From the NCBI GenBank assembly GCA_945898205.1, contig CAMDHO010000014.1, positions 1 through 44,697 of the forward strand: 44,697 bases of DNA, read 5' to 3'. Below, one piece after another: positions 1-8,433 of the stretch (its first letter is position 1; each line of letters opens with the position of its first letter). The stretch is from Chlamydia trachomatis (lineage in GTDB: Bacteria > Chlamydiota > Chlamydiia > Chlamydiales > Rhabdochlamydiaceae). A program made the translations under genes and the position numbers. Below the pieces are notes generated by a model. It searched no databases and was not told where the DNA came from. It saw only the letters and a list, made by a program, of their open reading frames with translations.

Positions 1-30
1 TTCTTTGGCGCGAGAGCGAGAAGACGTCTG

Positions 31-234
31 ATGAAGTCCCTCTTTGCGAGAAAATTCGAAGAACTTATAAAACAAAGGAACAGCAAATTGACAACCTCGG
101 ATAACACCGCAGTTGGTGGACCTTTGACACGGAATATCATATGGCAACACATTGATTGGAAAGCCGTTGAAAACCATGTATACAAGCTTCAGATGAGGAT
201 CGCCAAGGAGAGTTCCCCTAAATCCATCTCCTGA
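31..234 (+). pseudogene. Group II intron reverse transcriptase/maturase, N-terminal fragment
   Basis: A short open frame whose middle reads WQHIDWKAVENHVYKLQMRI. This resembles the start of group II intron reverse transcriptases (RVT_N region: W-x-x-I-D-W-K-x-x-x-x-x-V-x-x-L-Q-x-R-I-x-K-A). The match runs to about residue 60, then the frame stops after unrelated residues, and none of the reverse transcriptase, maturase or endonuclease domains follow. A full protein would be 400-600 residues. It is therefore read as a truncated remnant with a fortuitous stop, next to other transposase debris. The family call rests on one short motif block. Confidence 0.6.
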
Positions 235-304
235 AAACCATAAAAATCGCCCCCAAAACTTCCCAAGAACCAATTTTTGTATCTTACGCAAAAAGAATAA
301 CAAA

Positions 305-811
305 ATGAGCTGTTGTCGAGAGATCCCAGCTCACAAATCAGAACTAGATCAACTTAAAAAAGAGCTTTTTCAAGCTCGTTATGATGCCAGTTTTTATAAA
401 AACCATTATCAAAACGGTATAGTCATTCGAGAGCGCATGCAATACTAGCATGACGCAGAAATTCGAAAACTCAAACAAAAACACAAAGAAGAAGTCGATG
501 TCTTAGAAAAAAAGATCAAAGAGCTGGATGCCAAAGTTAAATTACGTGAAAGGCAACTTTTTGGTAAAAAGAGTGAGAAAGGCACTAGCAAAAATGAGTC
601 TAGCAAAAAACGCAATCTAAAGCCTTTTCGCTAAGCCAGTCAAGAACCTACAACATTGCTAGTTCATGTTAGCCAATCTTTCATGACAGAAGAGCTTTGG
701 CCTACATTTAAGAAATATAAACGGTTATGTGCTATACTTTCAGAGCGTGTTATGAAAGAGGTAACTTCTAAATTTTATGAGATCGAAGAAGACTATGTAA
801 TAGCCGATTAA
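305..811 (+). pseudogene. Decayed coiled-coil transposase (IS66-like) remnant
   Basis: Reading from the ATG at 305 gives a Lys/Glu-rich coiled coil interrupted by in-frame stops at 446-448 and 632-634. The segment before the second stop ends in RERQLFGKKSEK, which closely resembles the end of the leucine-zipper region of IS66-family TnpC transposases (L-x-R-x-L-F-G-K-K-S-E-K). Downstream the same frame stays open to a stop at 809-811, but the sequence (…SERVMKEVTSKFYEIEEDYV…) no longer shows the zinc-finger or DDE part clearly. The gene is dead. IS66 is the best family guess from the LFGKKSEK block; the rest is too eroded to confirm. Confidence 0.5.
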
Positions 812-1129
812 CAGCTCTTCCCATTAAAAAAGCGATAATTCTTTTAAAAAAAACTCAAATTCCAAAAAAAAATGATGGAATATTTATTTTTACGCAGGCT
901 AAACCGAAGGACACGCTTGATGGAATCTATGAGGTGTTTTTATTTCCTCCTCTATGAGGACTTAGGCACCAGTATTTTTTCATAGGCAAAAACTTAGTCT
1001 ATTGACGTGTTTTTTTAAAACCTCAATTTGCGCCCGCACTCAGTATAGCAACAAACGTTAAAACTCCTTGAAAATTAAATAAACATAGTCTATCAGTGTA
1101 AGCAACACTTCTACTTCAAGAGTCACTAA
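812..1129. other. Gene-free stretch between transposase debris and first effector-like gene
   Basis: About 320 bases with stops in all frames. I see no tRNA, no clear promoter and no strong hairpin. It is probably a continuation of eroded mobile-element sequence plus the upstream region of the gene starting at 1130, which has no convincing ribosome binding site. Confidence 0.4.
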
Positions 1130-2140
1130 ATGGACAATGCTGTTGTAAAAACAGGAACGTCAATCTGGTTAACTATTCCAGACAATTCAAATACCGCTCT
1201 ATCTCAGTTTAGTCATAATGTCTTAATATTAGATTATATCCTTAACTATCCCTCTAATTTTTTAAGTCAATTGACGCAAAAAATTTTCGCAGACAGCTCT
1301 GAAAAACTAAATCCTCATATAAGAAATACATTTAAAGCCTCTTTTAAAGACTCCGTTTATTTCATAGGACAGTTTTTCTATCTAAAAGCTACTGAAATGG
1401 CCCCCTATATTTTAACTGCCCTTAAAACCTCTAAATCAGCAGTTAGGCTCATGCTCTCTGACATCTTTGAAGCCTTTGTTAGCCCTTTAACGCAAACTAT
1501 TTCAAAAGACTCTCTTTCTTTAAACGGGGGTATAGCAATAGGAATGATCGGAGTATCACTACTCACTCATGAGTTTGCTCAAAACCATCTCAAAGAAGAT
1601 CCTGAACAAGCTAAATCCATTACCTACGGAGCCATTACAGGGACTATATCTTCCTATATTATGGATCATAATATATTCATCGGGACCCTCGCGGGAGCTT
1701 CTGTCGGGCTCATCGCAGATACTGCGGTAGCTTGTATTACCTATAATTCCCTAGCCACTTTCTTTAAAACTCTCTACAAAAAATTAAAAATACAAGAAAG
1801 AGCAGGCATCATTCACAGCTTCGCCTCTAAAGTTTTTCCTTACATCTTCTTCACTCTAGGAACGGCTTTAATATATTCCCGCATCAGCCCTCTCCTGACC
1901 AAAATTATGGAAGAAGAGGGAATTCCCTCTAAAAAAATCCACGTTATTAAAGTTCTAGCTAGTTCTGGAATGCTTTTCGGAATGGGAAAATCCTACTTCA
2001 CCCCTCTGTTAAAATCTTTTCTAATTCATATCAAAATTGGAGCCCAATCAGCGCATGACACAGGCATTATCGCATCTTGGGCCCCAAGAATCCTTGCCAT
2101 TACTTGCGTTACAACACTAGTTTCCAACTTAAAAAAATAA
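1130..2140 (+). CDS. Membrane protein, Inc/effector-like, paralogue 1
   Basis: This is a 336-residue protein of no family I recognise. It has no cleavable signal peptide; its first ~30 residues are rich in Ser/Thr/Asn, as is common for type III secretion substrates. Hydrophobic Gly/Ala-rich stretches lie near residues 131-148, 163-205, 233-252, 274-290 and 318-332. The segment at 166-197 (AITGT… then TLAGASVGLIAD) matches residues 49-77 of the next protein (AITGS… LAGATVGTLRD). A second shared block (FTLGTALIYSRI versus TTLGTYAIYNSI) follows in both, so the two are diverged tandem paralogues. Clusters of adjacent hydrophobic segments are the hallmark of chlamydial inclusion membrane proteins. 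An inclusion-membrane or host-membrane location is inferred, not shown. Confidence 0.6.
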   Translation: MDNAVVKTGTSIWLTIPDNSNTALSQFSHNVLILDYILNYPSNFLSQLTQKIFADSSEKLNPHIRNTFKASFKDSVYFIGQFFYLKATEMAPYILTALKTSKSAVRLMLSDIFEAFVSPLTQTISKDSLSLNGGIAIGMIGVSLLTHEFAQNHLKEDPEQAKSITYGAITGTISSYIMDHNIFIGTLAGASVGLIADTAVACITYNSLATFFKTLYKKLKIQERAGIIHSFASKVFPYIFFTLGTALIYSRISPLLTKIMEEEGIPSKKIHVIKVLASSGMLFGMGKSYFTPLLKSFLIHIKIGAQSAHDTGIIASWAPRILAITCVTTLVSNLKK

Positions 2141-2266
2141 AAATTTTAAAAAACACCAAGAACTAATCAGTAAAAAATTAAATACACAATAAACTAAATT
2201 AAAGCGATTTACATTTAAAACCATTGAGTTTATTATTGAAGCAAAACTAAGTCGGCTTGAAAAAAA

Positions 2267-2283
2267 CGAACCGTTAAGGTTCG
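2267..2283 (-). terminator. Small hairpin with T-tract on the minus strand
   Basis: CGAACC and GGTTCG pair around a 5-nt loop. On the minus strand the hairpin is followed by seven T, and on the plus strand by a run of A. It lies between the first two effector-like genes, and no minus-strand gene ends here. It may therefore act weakly in both directions or be incidental. Confidence 0.35.
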
Positions 2284-2467
2284 ATAAAAAAAAATTAAAG
2301 TTTATTTTAATTAAACAATTTGAACAGACATGCTACACTCTTTGAAAACTTTAATAAAAAACAGATAAAACGGTAAAAAAACCCTATAGAGCACCTTAAA
2401 AAAGGTCCTCTTTTTACCGAAGTTGACATGTTTTAAATCTTGAACTTTAGGATAAAAGGCTATTTTT

Positions 2468-4036
2468 ATGATACCAACACTTACAGCAAACAGTCTTAAA
2501 CCCTTCTTCTCCCGCTCAACAACAATAACAACAAACGCCCCACCTCCAAAAGACAATACCTTATATGATATCCTCAAATCTAGCGTAACCCATTCTTCCA
2601 TATCTAAATTTGCTATAACAGGAAGTATGCTGGGTTGGTTTTCAGGTCAAAGTTGGGAAATGGGCCTAGCAGGAGCCACTGTAGGCACTCTTAGAGACCT
2701 AGTTCCGATTCTTTTTAATGAATTACCTGATGACATCAAAGAACTTGCCAAGCAAACAGCTAATATTGGACTTACTACACTTGGAACCTACGCTATCTAC
2801 AACAGCATTCCAAACTCTTGGGTTCGAAATATCTTTAACTGCATTCCCCTCTCTTTGAAAAGATTTCCGGCTACTCTTACGACATTTGCAAACAGCCCGA
2901 TATCAACACCAGAAACTCCCAGAACTCTCGAAGCTGCCCTAAAAGAAGCTCTTAAATTCATATCCCCTCTTATCTCAACTTCAATTCCAATAGCAAAAAC
3001 AATCCTTGCAAACATCGGCTTTCCTGACGTTAGAAAATTTACCGTTTCAACCGCCGGAAGTTATATAGGACTTGAATCCTTAAAAGCCGTTGGGGAACAC
3101 AGATTAGTTCGCCCTTTCGCGGATATCGTAAAAGAATTTGCAAATGACAGAGCTCAATTTATAGACAAACTATTTAACGTGGCGGTTGCTATTAGCGCTA
3201 TCCCTCTCTCAACTTATCTTCATAAAAACCCCATAGCACCTATTGACCTAACTAAAGCTCGAGATCTTTCACTCCCACTTCAGACTCGCCTTTTTGAACT
3301 CGTTCAACACGGGGGGGGGCACATCGTAAATGCTCTAATAAATAAAGAAACTTACATTCGTACAGCTATAATAGGACTTTTTTTTGCAGCCCACACAGTT
3401 GCTAATTATAACAAACCTGCCGAACCTATTAAAGAGATCGATGAAGCTAAAGAGATCAGTTTAGATGATATATACGACCTATTAGAAAAAATGATGGCAG
3501 AAAATCAGACGGCAAAAGCCTCAACGGCCCTCTTTCCTAACAGAGTTGATAAACTACACGCTGCTATCGCACCTATCAAGCTAAAGCTAGATAGAGCGGT
3601 AAAAGAAACGCACATAGAAAACCAAACAACATACAGAAATGCTATATTAGCTGTAATTGATCAGGAAATCAACGCATTAGAAATCCGGCTAGCCCCTCCC
3701 CCAGCAGGAGCCCCCCTTCTCGAGACTAAGTCTACTACCCTTTTACGAATCTACATTCTAGAAGCTCTCGACCTCAAACTCGAAGAACTTAGCTATCAAG
3801 ACAATGATAAAGCACATAGAGGCATTGCTGGTCAAAGAGCTCGTATTAAAGCTGTAATAAGAACTACTCTAGAAAAAAAATTCGAGACGTTGACGTTCAT
3901 ACAAACTGCTATACATGATGAGTTTAACCGACTTGACGCCCCAGGAGATCGAGCTAAAAAAAATTCACTTAGGGCACTAATAGATCTTATAGATCTCAAC
4001 AGAGAACGCACGTACAATACGCTATATGACCTCTAG
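2468..4036 (+). CDS. Effector-like protein with hydrophobic N-terminal half and helical C-terminal half, paralogue 2
   Basis: This 522-residue protein has no family I recognise. The start is supported by an AAAGG about 9 bases upstream. The first 30 residues are Ser/Thr/Pro-rich without a signal peptide, compatible with a type III secretion signal. Residues 45-125 carry two hydrophobic blocks shared with the preceding protein (AITGS/LAGATVG and TTLGTYAIY), which makes them paralogues. Further moderately hydrophobic segments reach about residue 315. From about residue 320 the protein becomes strongly charged and helical (a DDIYDLLEKMM stretch, then two long Arg/Lys/Glu/Leu-rich helical units separated by a Pro-rich linker, APPPAGAPLLE), suggesting a soluble coiled-coil tail. 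By analogy with Inc proteins the tail would face the host cytosol. A G9 homopolymer at about 3311-3319 lies inside the gene and could be phase-variable. Confidence 0.6.
   Translation: MIPTLTANSLKPFFSRSTTITTNAPPPKDNTLYDILKSSVTHSSISKFAITGSMLGWFSGQSWEMGLAGATVGTLRDLVPILFNELPDDIKELAKQTANIGLTTLGTYAIYNSIPNSWVRNIFNCIPLSLKRFPATLTTFANSPISTPETPRTLEAALKEALKFISPLISTSIPIAKTILANIGFPDVRKFTVSTAGSYIGLESLKAVGEHRLVRPFADIVKEFANDRAQFIDKLFNVAVAISAIPLSTYLHKNPIAPIDLTKARDLSLPLQTRLFELVQHGGGHIVNALINKETYIRTAIIGLFFAAHTVANYNKPAEPIKEIDEAKEISLDDIYDLLEKMMAENQTAKASTALFPNRVDKLHAAIAPIKLKLDRAVKETHIENQTTYRNAILAVIDQEINALEIRLAPPPAGAPLLETKSTTLLRIYILEALDLKLEELSYQDNDKAHRGIAGQRARIKAVIRTTLEKKFETLTFIQTAIHDEFNRLDAPGDRAKKNSLRALIDLIDLNRERTYNTLYDL
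3311..3319 (+). repeat. G9 homopolymer inside effector-like gene
   Basis: A run of nine G in otherwise AT-rich DNA, within the 522-residue effector-like gene near codon 282 (Gly-Gly-Gly). Loss or gain of one G would truncate the protein before its helical C-terminal half. Poly-G tracts of this kind drive phase variation in chlamydial Pmp genes, so the tract is worth noting, although its variability cannot be judged from one sequence. Confidence 0.5.
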
Positions 4037-4107
4037 AAATAAGGAGCACACTTTTCTAGCAAGCTAGTAAAAAAACAATAACAAGAAGTTTTTAAAGGAA
4101 AAAAACT

Positions 4108-6033
4108 ATGACGATACATAATTCTCTTACTCAACTAACCGACTTCGTAGGGAAATTCAGTAAAAACGCCTTAGAAGGCGCCACCCTTACTGGTCTTGTC
4201 ACCTTTGGGCCTCACCTCTTTAAACAATATGTCTACCCAGAATTCACCCCACTTTTAGACCTCCCCACAGCCACAGCCTGTACTGTTGCTGGAGCAATTG
4301 GATACTCTGCTTATCAGACCATTTTAGATCCTGCTAGCTCTAAAACATACAACAGTCTTTCAAGCATCCCTAAAAAAGTCTCAGACTTTGTAACAGGTCT
4401 TTTTGTATCTAAAAATAACAAAAAAGAAAAAAATTCCCTCTATTCCACCTCTTTTTGGGGATTTGGAATGCTCTCTTCTTTTGGATATCTTTTTGTTAAA
4501 TCCTCCGATCAATTTCCTGGACAAAACCCACTTTTCCCCATTATTGGAAGCGCTGCAATTACTTTAGCAGGCAGTTTTATCTTAAATAAATTTATTCTAT
4601 CTACTGGAAAATACCTTGCCGAAACCGCTAAAGAATCAGACCTTTTTAATAAAACCTGTGAAATAGTTGATCATGTATGGACTTTTGGTGGCACCACTTT
4701 AAAACTTGCGATCTTAGGATCCGGGATCTGGGGAGTTTCTGAATTCAAAAAGGCTGTCATCGACCCTACTGTAAACTCTCGATTAGCTACAGGATCTGTT
4801 AATGGAGCTACCTCTCTTTTCAGCTGGAGCTATAGCATAGGGGGAGCCATTGGAACTGCTGTTCAAAAAGTCTCAGACAAATTCTCTCCTTTATCTGATT
4901 TTCTATTTAGCTCAAAATGTTTTGAAATCGATCAAGCTACTAATTCGTTCACCCAACCTATTAACATCCCTAAATCTACCCTTTTAGCCTCCGATCCAGA
5001 CTATACTGAAATGTGTCCTGATCGCATCTACACAAACATGCCGTTTATTAATAGCTATATTAAACCTACTTGGGATTTTTCCGCTAAAGTTGCAGGCACA
5101 ATTTCTTCAACTATAGGAACTGGCTATAGAGGTGTTTCTTATGGACTCTTCCTAGCTTCAGGCTTGATCTTCAGAGAATCCACTTTAGAAGCTTGTATCG
5201 ATGATTTTAAAAAAGATAATCTATTTCTTTGTAATAACGCAGAAAGAATTGATTCTGTTTTCATAAACTATCTCAACCCTTTTGGGACTGGAGTAAAAAC
5301 TATGACTTCATCTATAGCTGGGGGAATTTCTTCTGCCTTTAAATCCTGCTCTGCAGCAGCGACTGGAGGCGCGCTATTCGTTTATGGCTTAGTCGACTAT
5401 AACGGAACTTTAACCCAATGTAGCGATAAGGCAACAAACTTTCTAACCAATAATCCATCCCTTTGCTCGAATGCAGAAAGAGTTGATTCTTTCATAAAAA
5501 ATACGCTTTCAGCAAAAAATGAAGCTATCCGCTTAGGGGGATTAGGGATAGATAACCTAAAAAACGCAGTAAATAATCCCACTGTTCAAATAGCGGGAGC
5601 CACTATCCTAGCCACAGGAATTGGACTCTATTCTATCCATTTTCTAGCAACTAAAGCTAGAGAGTATTTTACTCCCCCTTCTCCAACATTGCCTATATTC
5701 GATATCGAGCAGGGAATATCTTTGAATGACTCGTCCAGCGACACCAACGAGCTACCTCCTGTTAAATTTCCAGAACCTTCAGCTCCCCCCATAGAACTTA
5801 TGAAATTAGATGATGATCTAGATTTAACACCTTCTGCTCCTCCCATAGAATTTATGGAACCAAAGACGATATCAAACACCAGTCAAGATGCGCCTATTAC
5901 TTTCTGGACCAAACTAGAGAGTTTTACAGCTCCATTTATCTCTGGAGTTACAACATGGGCGAAAAACTTATACACATCAGTTTCTATTTGGTGGGAAAGT
6001 TTTTGGACAAAAAACCAAATCGATAAAAAATAA
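4108..6033 (+). CDS. Multi-pass, Cys-repeat membrane protein with tandem PSAPPIE tail motifs
   Basis: This 641-residue protein has no family I recognise. The start has a good AAAGGA 8-9 bases upstream. It has several hydrophobic Gly/Ser-rich stretches (about 23-36, 53-72, 115-131, 143-165, 195-211, 340-355, 415-430, 496-515). A repeat unit of hydrophobic segment, Cys, 11-14 residues, Cys, then NAER(I/V)DS occurs at C363/C375 and C438/C453, with a weaker copy near C271/C303. After the last hydrophobic segment comes an acidic, proline-rich tail holding EPSAPPIELM (556-565) and TPSAPPIEFM (574-583). P(S/T)AP is the late-domain motif that binds the TSG101 UEV domain of ESCRT-I. The extreme C-terminus is Trp-rich. 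It is third in a row of similar genes and is most likely a secreted host-membrane or inclusion protein. ESCRT recruitment is inference. Confidence 0.6.
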   Translation: MTIHNSLTQLTDFVGKFSKNALEGATLTGLVTFGPHLFKQYVYPEFTPLLDLPTATACTVAGAIGYSAYQTILDPASSKTYNSLSSIPKKVSDFVTGLFVSKNNKKEKNSLYSTSFWGFGMLSSFGYLFVKSSDQFPGQNPLFPIIGSAAITLAGSFILNKFILSTGKYLAETAKESDLFNKTCEIVDHVWTFGGTTLKLAILGSGIWGVSEFKKAVIDPTVNSRLATGSVNGATSLFSWSYSIGGAIGTAVQKVSDKFSPLSDFLFSSKCFEIDQATNSFTQPINIPKSTLLASDPDYTEMCPDRIYTNMPFINSYIKPTWDFSAKVAGTISSTIGTGYRGVSYGLFLASGLIFRESTLEACIDDFKKDNLFLCNNAERIDSVFINYLNPFGTGVKTMTSSIAGGISSAFKSCSAAATGGALFVYGLVDYNGTLTQCSDKATNFLTNNPSLCSNAERVDSFIKNTLSAKNEAIRLGGLGIDNLKNAVNNPTVQIAGATILATGIGLYSIHFLATKAREYFTPPSPTLPIFDIEQGISLNDSSSDTNELPPVKFPEPSAPPIELMKLDDDLDLTPSAPPIEFMEPKTISNTSQDAPITFWTKLESFTAPFISGVTTWAKNLYTSVSIWWESFWTKNQIDKK

Positions 6034-6045
6034 AGACACTCTCTT

Positions 6046-6076
6046 AGAGTATTTGTTATAGTTAAGCAAATACTCT
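6046..6076 (+). terminator. Stem-loop after the effector-like trio
   Basis: A perfect 10-bp stem, AGAGTATTTG with CAAATACTCT, around an 11-nt loop, placed 13 bases after the stop of the 641-residue gene. There is no clear T-run after it, so it is either a weak terminator or an mRNA 3'-end stabiliser. Confidence 0.45.
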
Positions 6077-6271
6077 GAAGGGACAGCGCTCAATTTTCCG
6101 AGTTTTCCGTGTAATTCAAAAAAAAGAATGAAAAATCTTATCTAGCTCTACAAACAATAAATAAACAAGCCTTTACTGGAAGTAAATTATTTAATTTAAA
6201 ACAGTTCAATAATGTCTTGTTTTCTCAAAGTATTTTGTGTAGTATAAGAAGAAAGATTTTGGGTACCTGAC

Positions 6272-6496
6272 ATGAGTCAAAAAAACAATCAAATTTATTC
6301 TATCCATACTGCTGAAGTAAAAGCAGAAGGTCTAGCTGAAGGTTTAGCAGAAGGTTTAGCTAAAGGACTATCTGAAGGCGAGTCTAAGAAATCCAGGGAA
6401 ATAGCTCTTAATTTATTTAAAAATGGTATTGACATCGCTATCATAGTCATCGTTACCGGTCTATCGGAAGAAGAAATTCGATCTTTGTTAAGTTAA
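6272..6496 (+). pseudogene. Rpn/PD-(D/E)XK family transposase-nuclease, C-terminal remnant
   Basis: This 74-residue frame consists of an (A-E-G-L) repeat (four tandem units around residues 19-34) and then REIALNLFKNGIDI…TGLSEEEIRSLL. That pattern, a repetitive linker followed by 'A-x-x-L-L-x-x-G-x-x-x-x-x-I-x-x-x-T-G-L-S-x-E-E-I', is the typical tail of Rpn-family recombination-promoting nucleases (PF12784 type, about 300 residues). The nuclease domain is missing upstream. A second tail of the same family lies at the right edge of the window on the minus strand. The ATG used here is probably within the original linker, and expression is doubtful. Confidence 0.6.
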
Positions 6497-6510
6497 AAAG
6501 AAAATAATCA

Positions 6511-6532
6511 GTTCCCTACACAAGCAGGGAAC
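6511..6532 (+). other. Hairpin and dyad in the leader of the AspRS gene
   Basis: GTTCCCT/AGGGAAC form a perfect 7-bp stem around an 8-nt loop. About 20 bases further on, an 18-bp near-palindrome centred on CGCG (gaggagtcgcgacttctc, about 6553-6570) follows. Both lie in the 115-base leader of the aspartyl-tRNA synthetase gene. They could be a terminator plus operator, or an attenuator. I see none of the conserved T-box elements. Confidence 0.35.
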
Positions 6533-6611
6533 AACTGCACATTAACAAACAAGAGGAGTCGCGACTTCTCCTGCGAAGCTAAAAACTTCAGGGTTTTCTC
6601 GCGTCAAATAT

Positions 6612-8417
6612 ATGGAAAGAACAATTGCTAAAAGTCTTTTACAAGAACTTGGAAAAACCGTTAAAGTCCGCGGTTGGCTAAATAACGTCAGATCCCTTGG
6701 AAAAGTTCACTTCTTAATTCTTAGAGATCGCTCAGGATTTTTACAAATCGTCATTCAAGAAAAAGAAGAATTTAAAAAAATAGCCCATCTACAATCTGGA
6801 TCTATCCTCTCCATTGAAGGGGAAGTTGTCGCTTCTAAGTCAGAACTAGGCTGTGAGATTATAAATCCTAAGATTTTAGTAGAGGTTGCCGTTGAAGAGT
6901 CTCCTTTTATCGAATATTATAAACCAAAAATTCCAAGTGACTTAGAATTCATCCTGGATCACCGCCCTCTATCTCTGCGCAATAGAGAGCTTGCTGCTGT
7001 TTTTAAAATCCAAGGGGCCATTGCTCACGCTTACAGACTTTTCATGCATGACACTGTCGATGCAGTAGAATATTTTGCTCCTAATTTAATTGGAGCCTCT
7101 TCTGAAGGGGGCTCTGAATTTTTTTCTGTCGACTATTTTGGACATACAGCCACTTTAGCTCAAAGTAGCCAGCTCTATAAACAAATTATGGTGGGAGTCA
7201 ATGAAAGAGTCTTTGCCCTTATGCCCTTTTTTAGAGCAGAAAATTCTCAAACGACAAGGCATCTAACAGAAGGCAAACAACTAGAATTCGAGATGGGATT
7301 TTTTGATCACTGGCATGACATTCTAGACATCCAAGAAAATTGCATTAAATTCATTCTAGAATACTTGCATACGCATCACCAAATAGATATCGACACCCTC
7401 GATGGATCTATTGTTAGCGCCCCTAAAAACATTCCCTTTCCTCGCATCACATTTGAAGAAGCTCAACAACTGTACTTTGAAAGAACTGGCATTGACGAAA
7501 GACAAGAACCAGATTTAAGCCCCGCCGCAGAAAAAGAACTGTGCCGCTACGCCAAAGAAGTTTTTGGAACGGATCTCATTTTCATCATAGATTGGAAAAC
7601 TTGCAAACGTCCCTTCTACGCCTATCCTAAAGAGGACAATCCGGAATTAACAAACACCTTTGACCTTCTTTGCGCTGGCACAGAAATCACATCCGGGGGG
7701 CAAAGATGTCACACCTATCCCTCGATGCTGAAAGGTCTTAAATCTAAAGAAATGGACCCTCAGCATTTTGAAGACTATTTGAGCATTTTTAAATACGGAA
7801 TGCCTCCCCACGGAGGATTTGGAATGGGGCTTGAAAGACTCACTATGACTCTTTTAAAACTTAAAAACATACGGGAAGCATCCCTTTTCCCCTCCGATCC
7901 GAAACGGATTGCAGGGCAACGCATAAAAGCCCGTATTTTCTTTGGATCCGAAAATATTCGTAATGAAATTATCCGGCAGCTCAAAGATAACAATATGGAA
8001 TATCAATATATTACCCATGAAGCTACTCCCACTTGCGAAGACTCTGCAAGAGTAAGAGGAACCTTTCTTGAAGAAGGAATTAAATCAATCTTGTTAAAAG
8101 GAAAAACTAGCAAAAAAAACTATCAATTTAACATACCCTCTCATCTAAAGCTCGACATGAAAGCCATTTCAGAGCTTGTAGGGGAAAAATGTGAATTTGA
8201 AGACCCCTCTGTTATTAAAGAACGCTTTGGTCTTATTGTTGGAGGAGTGCCTCCATTTGGCTCACTGCTTAACCTTGAAACATTTTTTGACAAACAAATT
8301 GAAGAGAGCGTTCGCTCAGCTTTTAATTGCGGAATGCCAACAGAATCGCTCCTCATGAAAACAAAAGATCTCATCCAACTCGTTACTCCTAAATGGGGGC
8401 AGTTTACAAAAAACTAA
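6612..8417 (+). CDS. aspS: Archaeal-type aspartyl-tRNA synthetase fused to YbaK-like editing domain
   Basis: The protein charges tRNA with aspartate. Residues 1-95 form an OB-fold anticodon-binding domain (VRGWLNNVRSLGKVHFLILRDRSG). Residues 115-435 form a class II catalytic core with motif 2 FRAENSQTTRHLTE (207-220) and motif 3 GMPPHGGFGMGLERL (396-410). It lacks the GAD insertion of ordinary bacterial AspRS (~590 residues) and matches the short archaeal/eukaryal form (~435 residues). Such enzymes in bacteria are often non-discriminating, making Asp-tRNA(Asn) for GatCAB. The remaining ~155 residues (445-600) look like a YbaK/ProX trans-editing domain: a conserved Lys in LLKGK (494-498) and GGVPPFG (544-550), ending near GMPTESLLM. 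A strong terminator follows, so it ends a transcription unit. The fusion is seen in the sequence; its editing substrate is unknown. No good Shine-Dalgarno is visible. Confidence 0.88.
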   Translation: MERTIAKSLLQELGKTVKVRGWLNNVRSLGKVHFLILRDRSGFLQIVIQEKEEFKKIAHLQSGSILSIEGEVVASKSELGCEIINPKILVEVAVEESPFIEYYKPKIPSDLEFILDHRPLSLRNRELAAVFKIQGAIAHAYRLFMHDTVDAVEYFAPNLIGASSEGGSEFFSVDYFGHTATLAQSSQLYKQIMVGVNERVFALMPFFRAENSQTTRHLTEGKQLEFEMGFFDHWHDILDIQENCIKFILEYLHTHHQIDIDTLDGSIVSAPKNIPFPRITFEEAQQLYFERTGIDERQEPDLSPAAEKELCRYAKEVFGTDLIFIIDWKTCKRPFYAYPKEDNPELTNTFDLLCAGTEITSGGQRCHTYPSMLKGLKSKEMDPQHFEDYLSIFKYGMPPHGGFGMGLERLTMTLLKLKNIREASLFPSDPKRIAGQRIKARIFFGSENIRNEIIRQLKDNNMEYQYITHEATPTCEDSARVRGTFLEEGIKSILLKGKTSKKNYQFNIPSHLKLDMKAISELVGEKCEFEDPSVIKERFGLIVGGVPPFGSLLNLETFFDKQIEESVRSAFNCGMPTESLLMKTKDLIQLVTPKWGQFTKN

Positions 8418-8433
8418 ATCTTAGGTTCACATT

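Noticed and set aside
6320-6375. (Ala-Glu-Gly-Leu) repeat as a novel tandem repeat
   Set aside because: It is the normal linker of Rpn-family nucleases.
6497-6611. Possible T-box-like leader before aspS
   Set aside because: Hairpins exist but none of the conserved T-box elements (specifier loop, T-box sequence, antiterminator bulge) can be seen.
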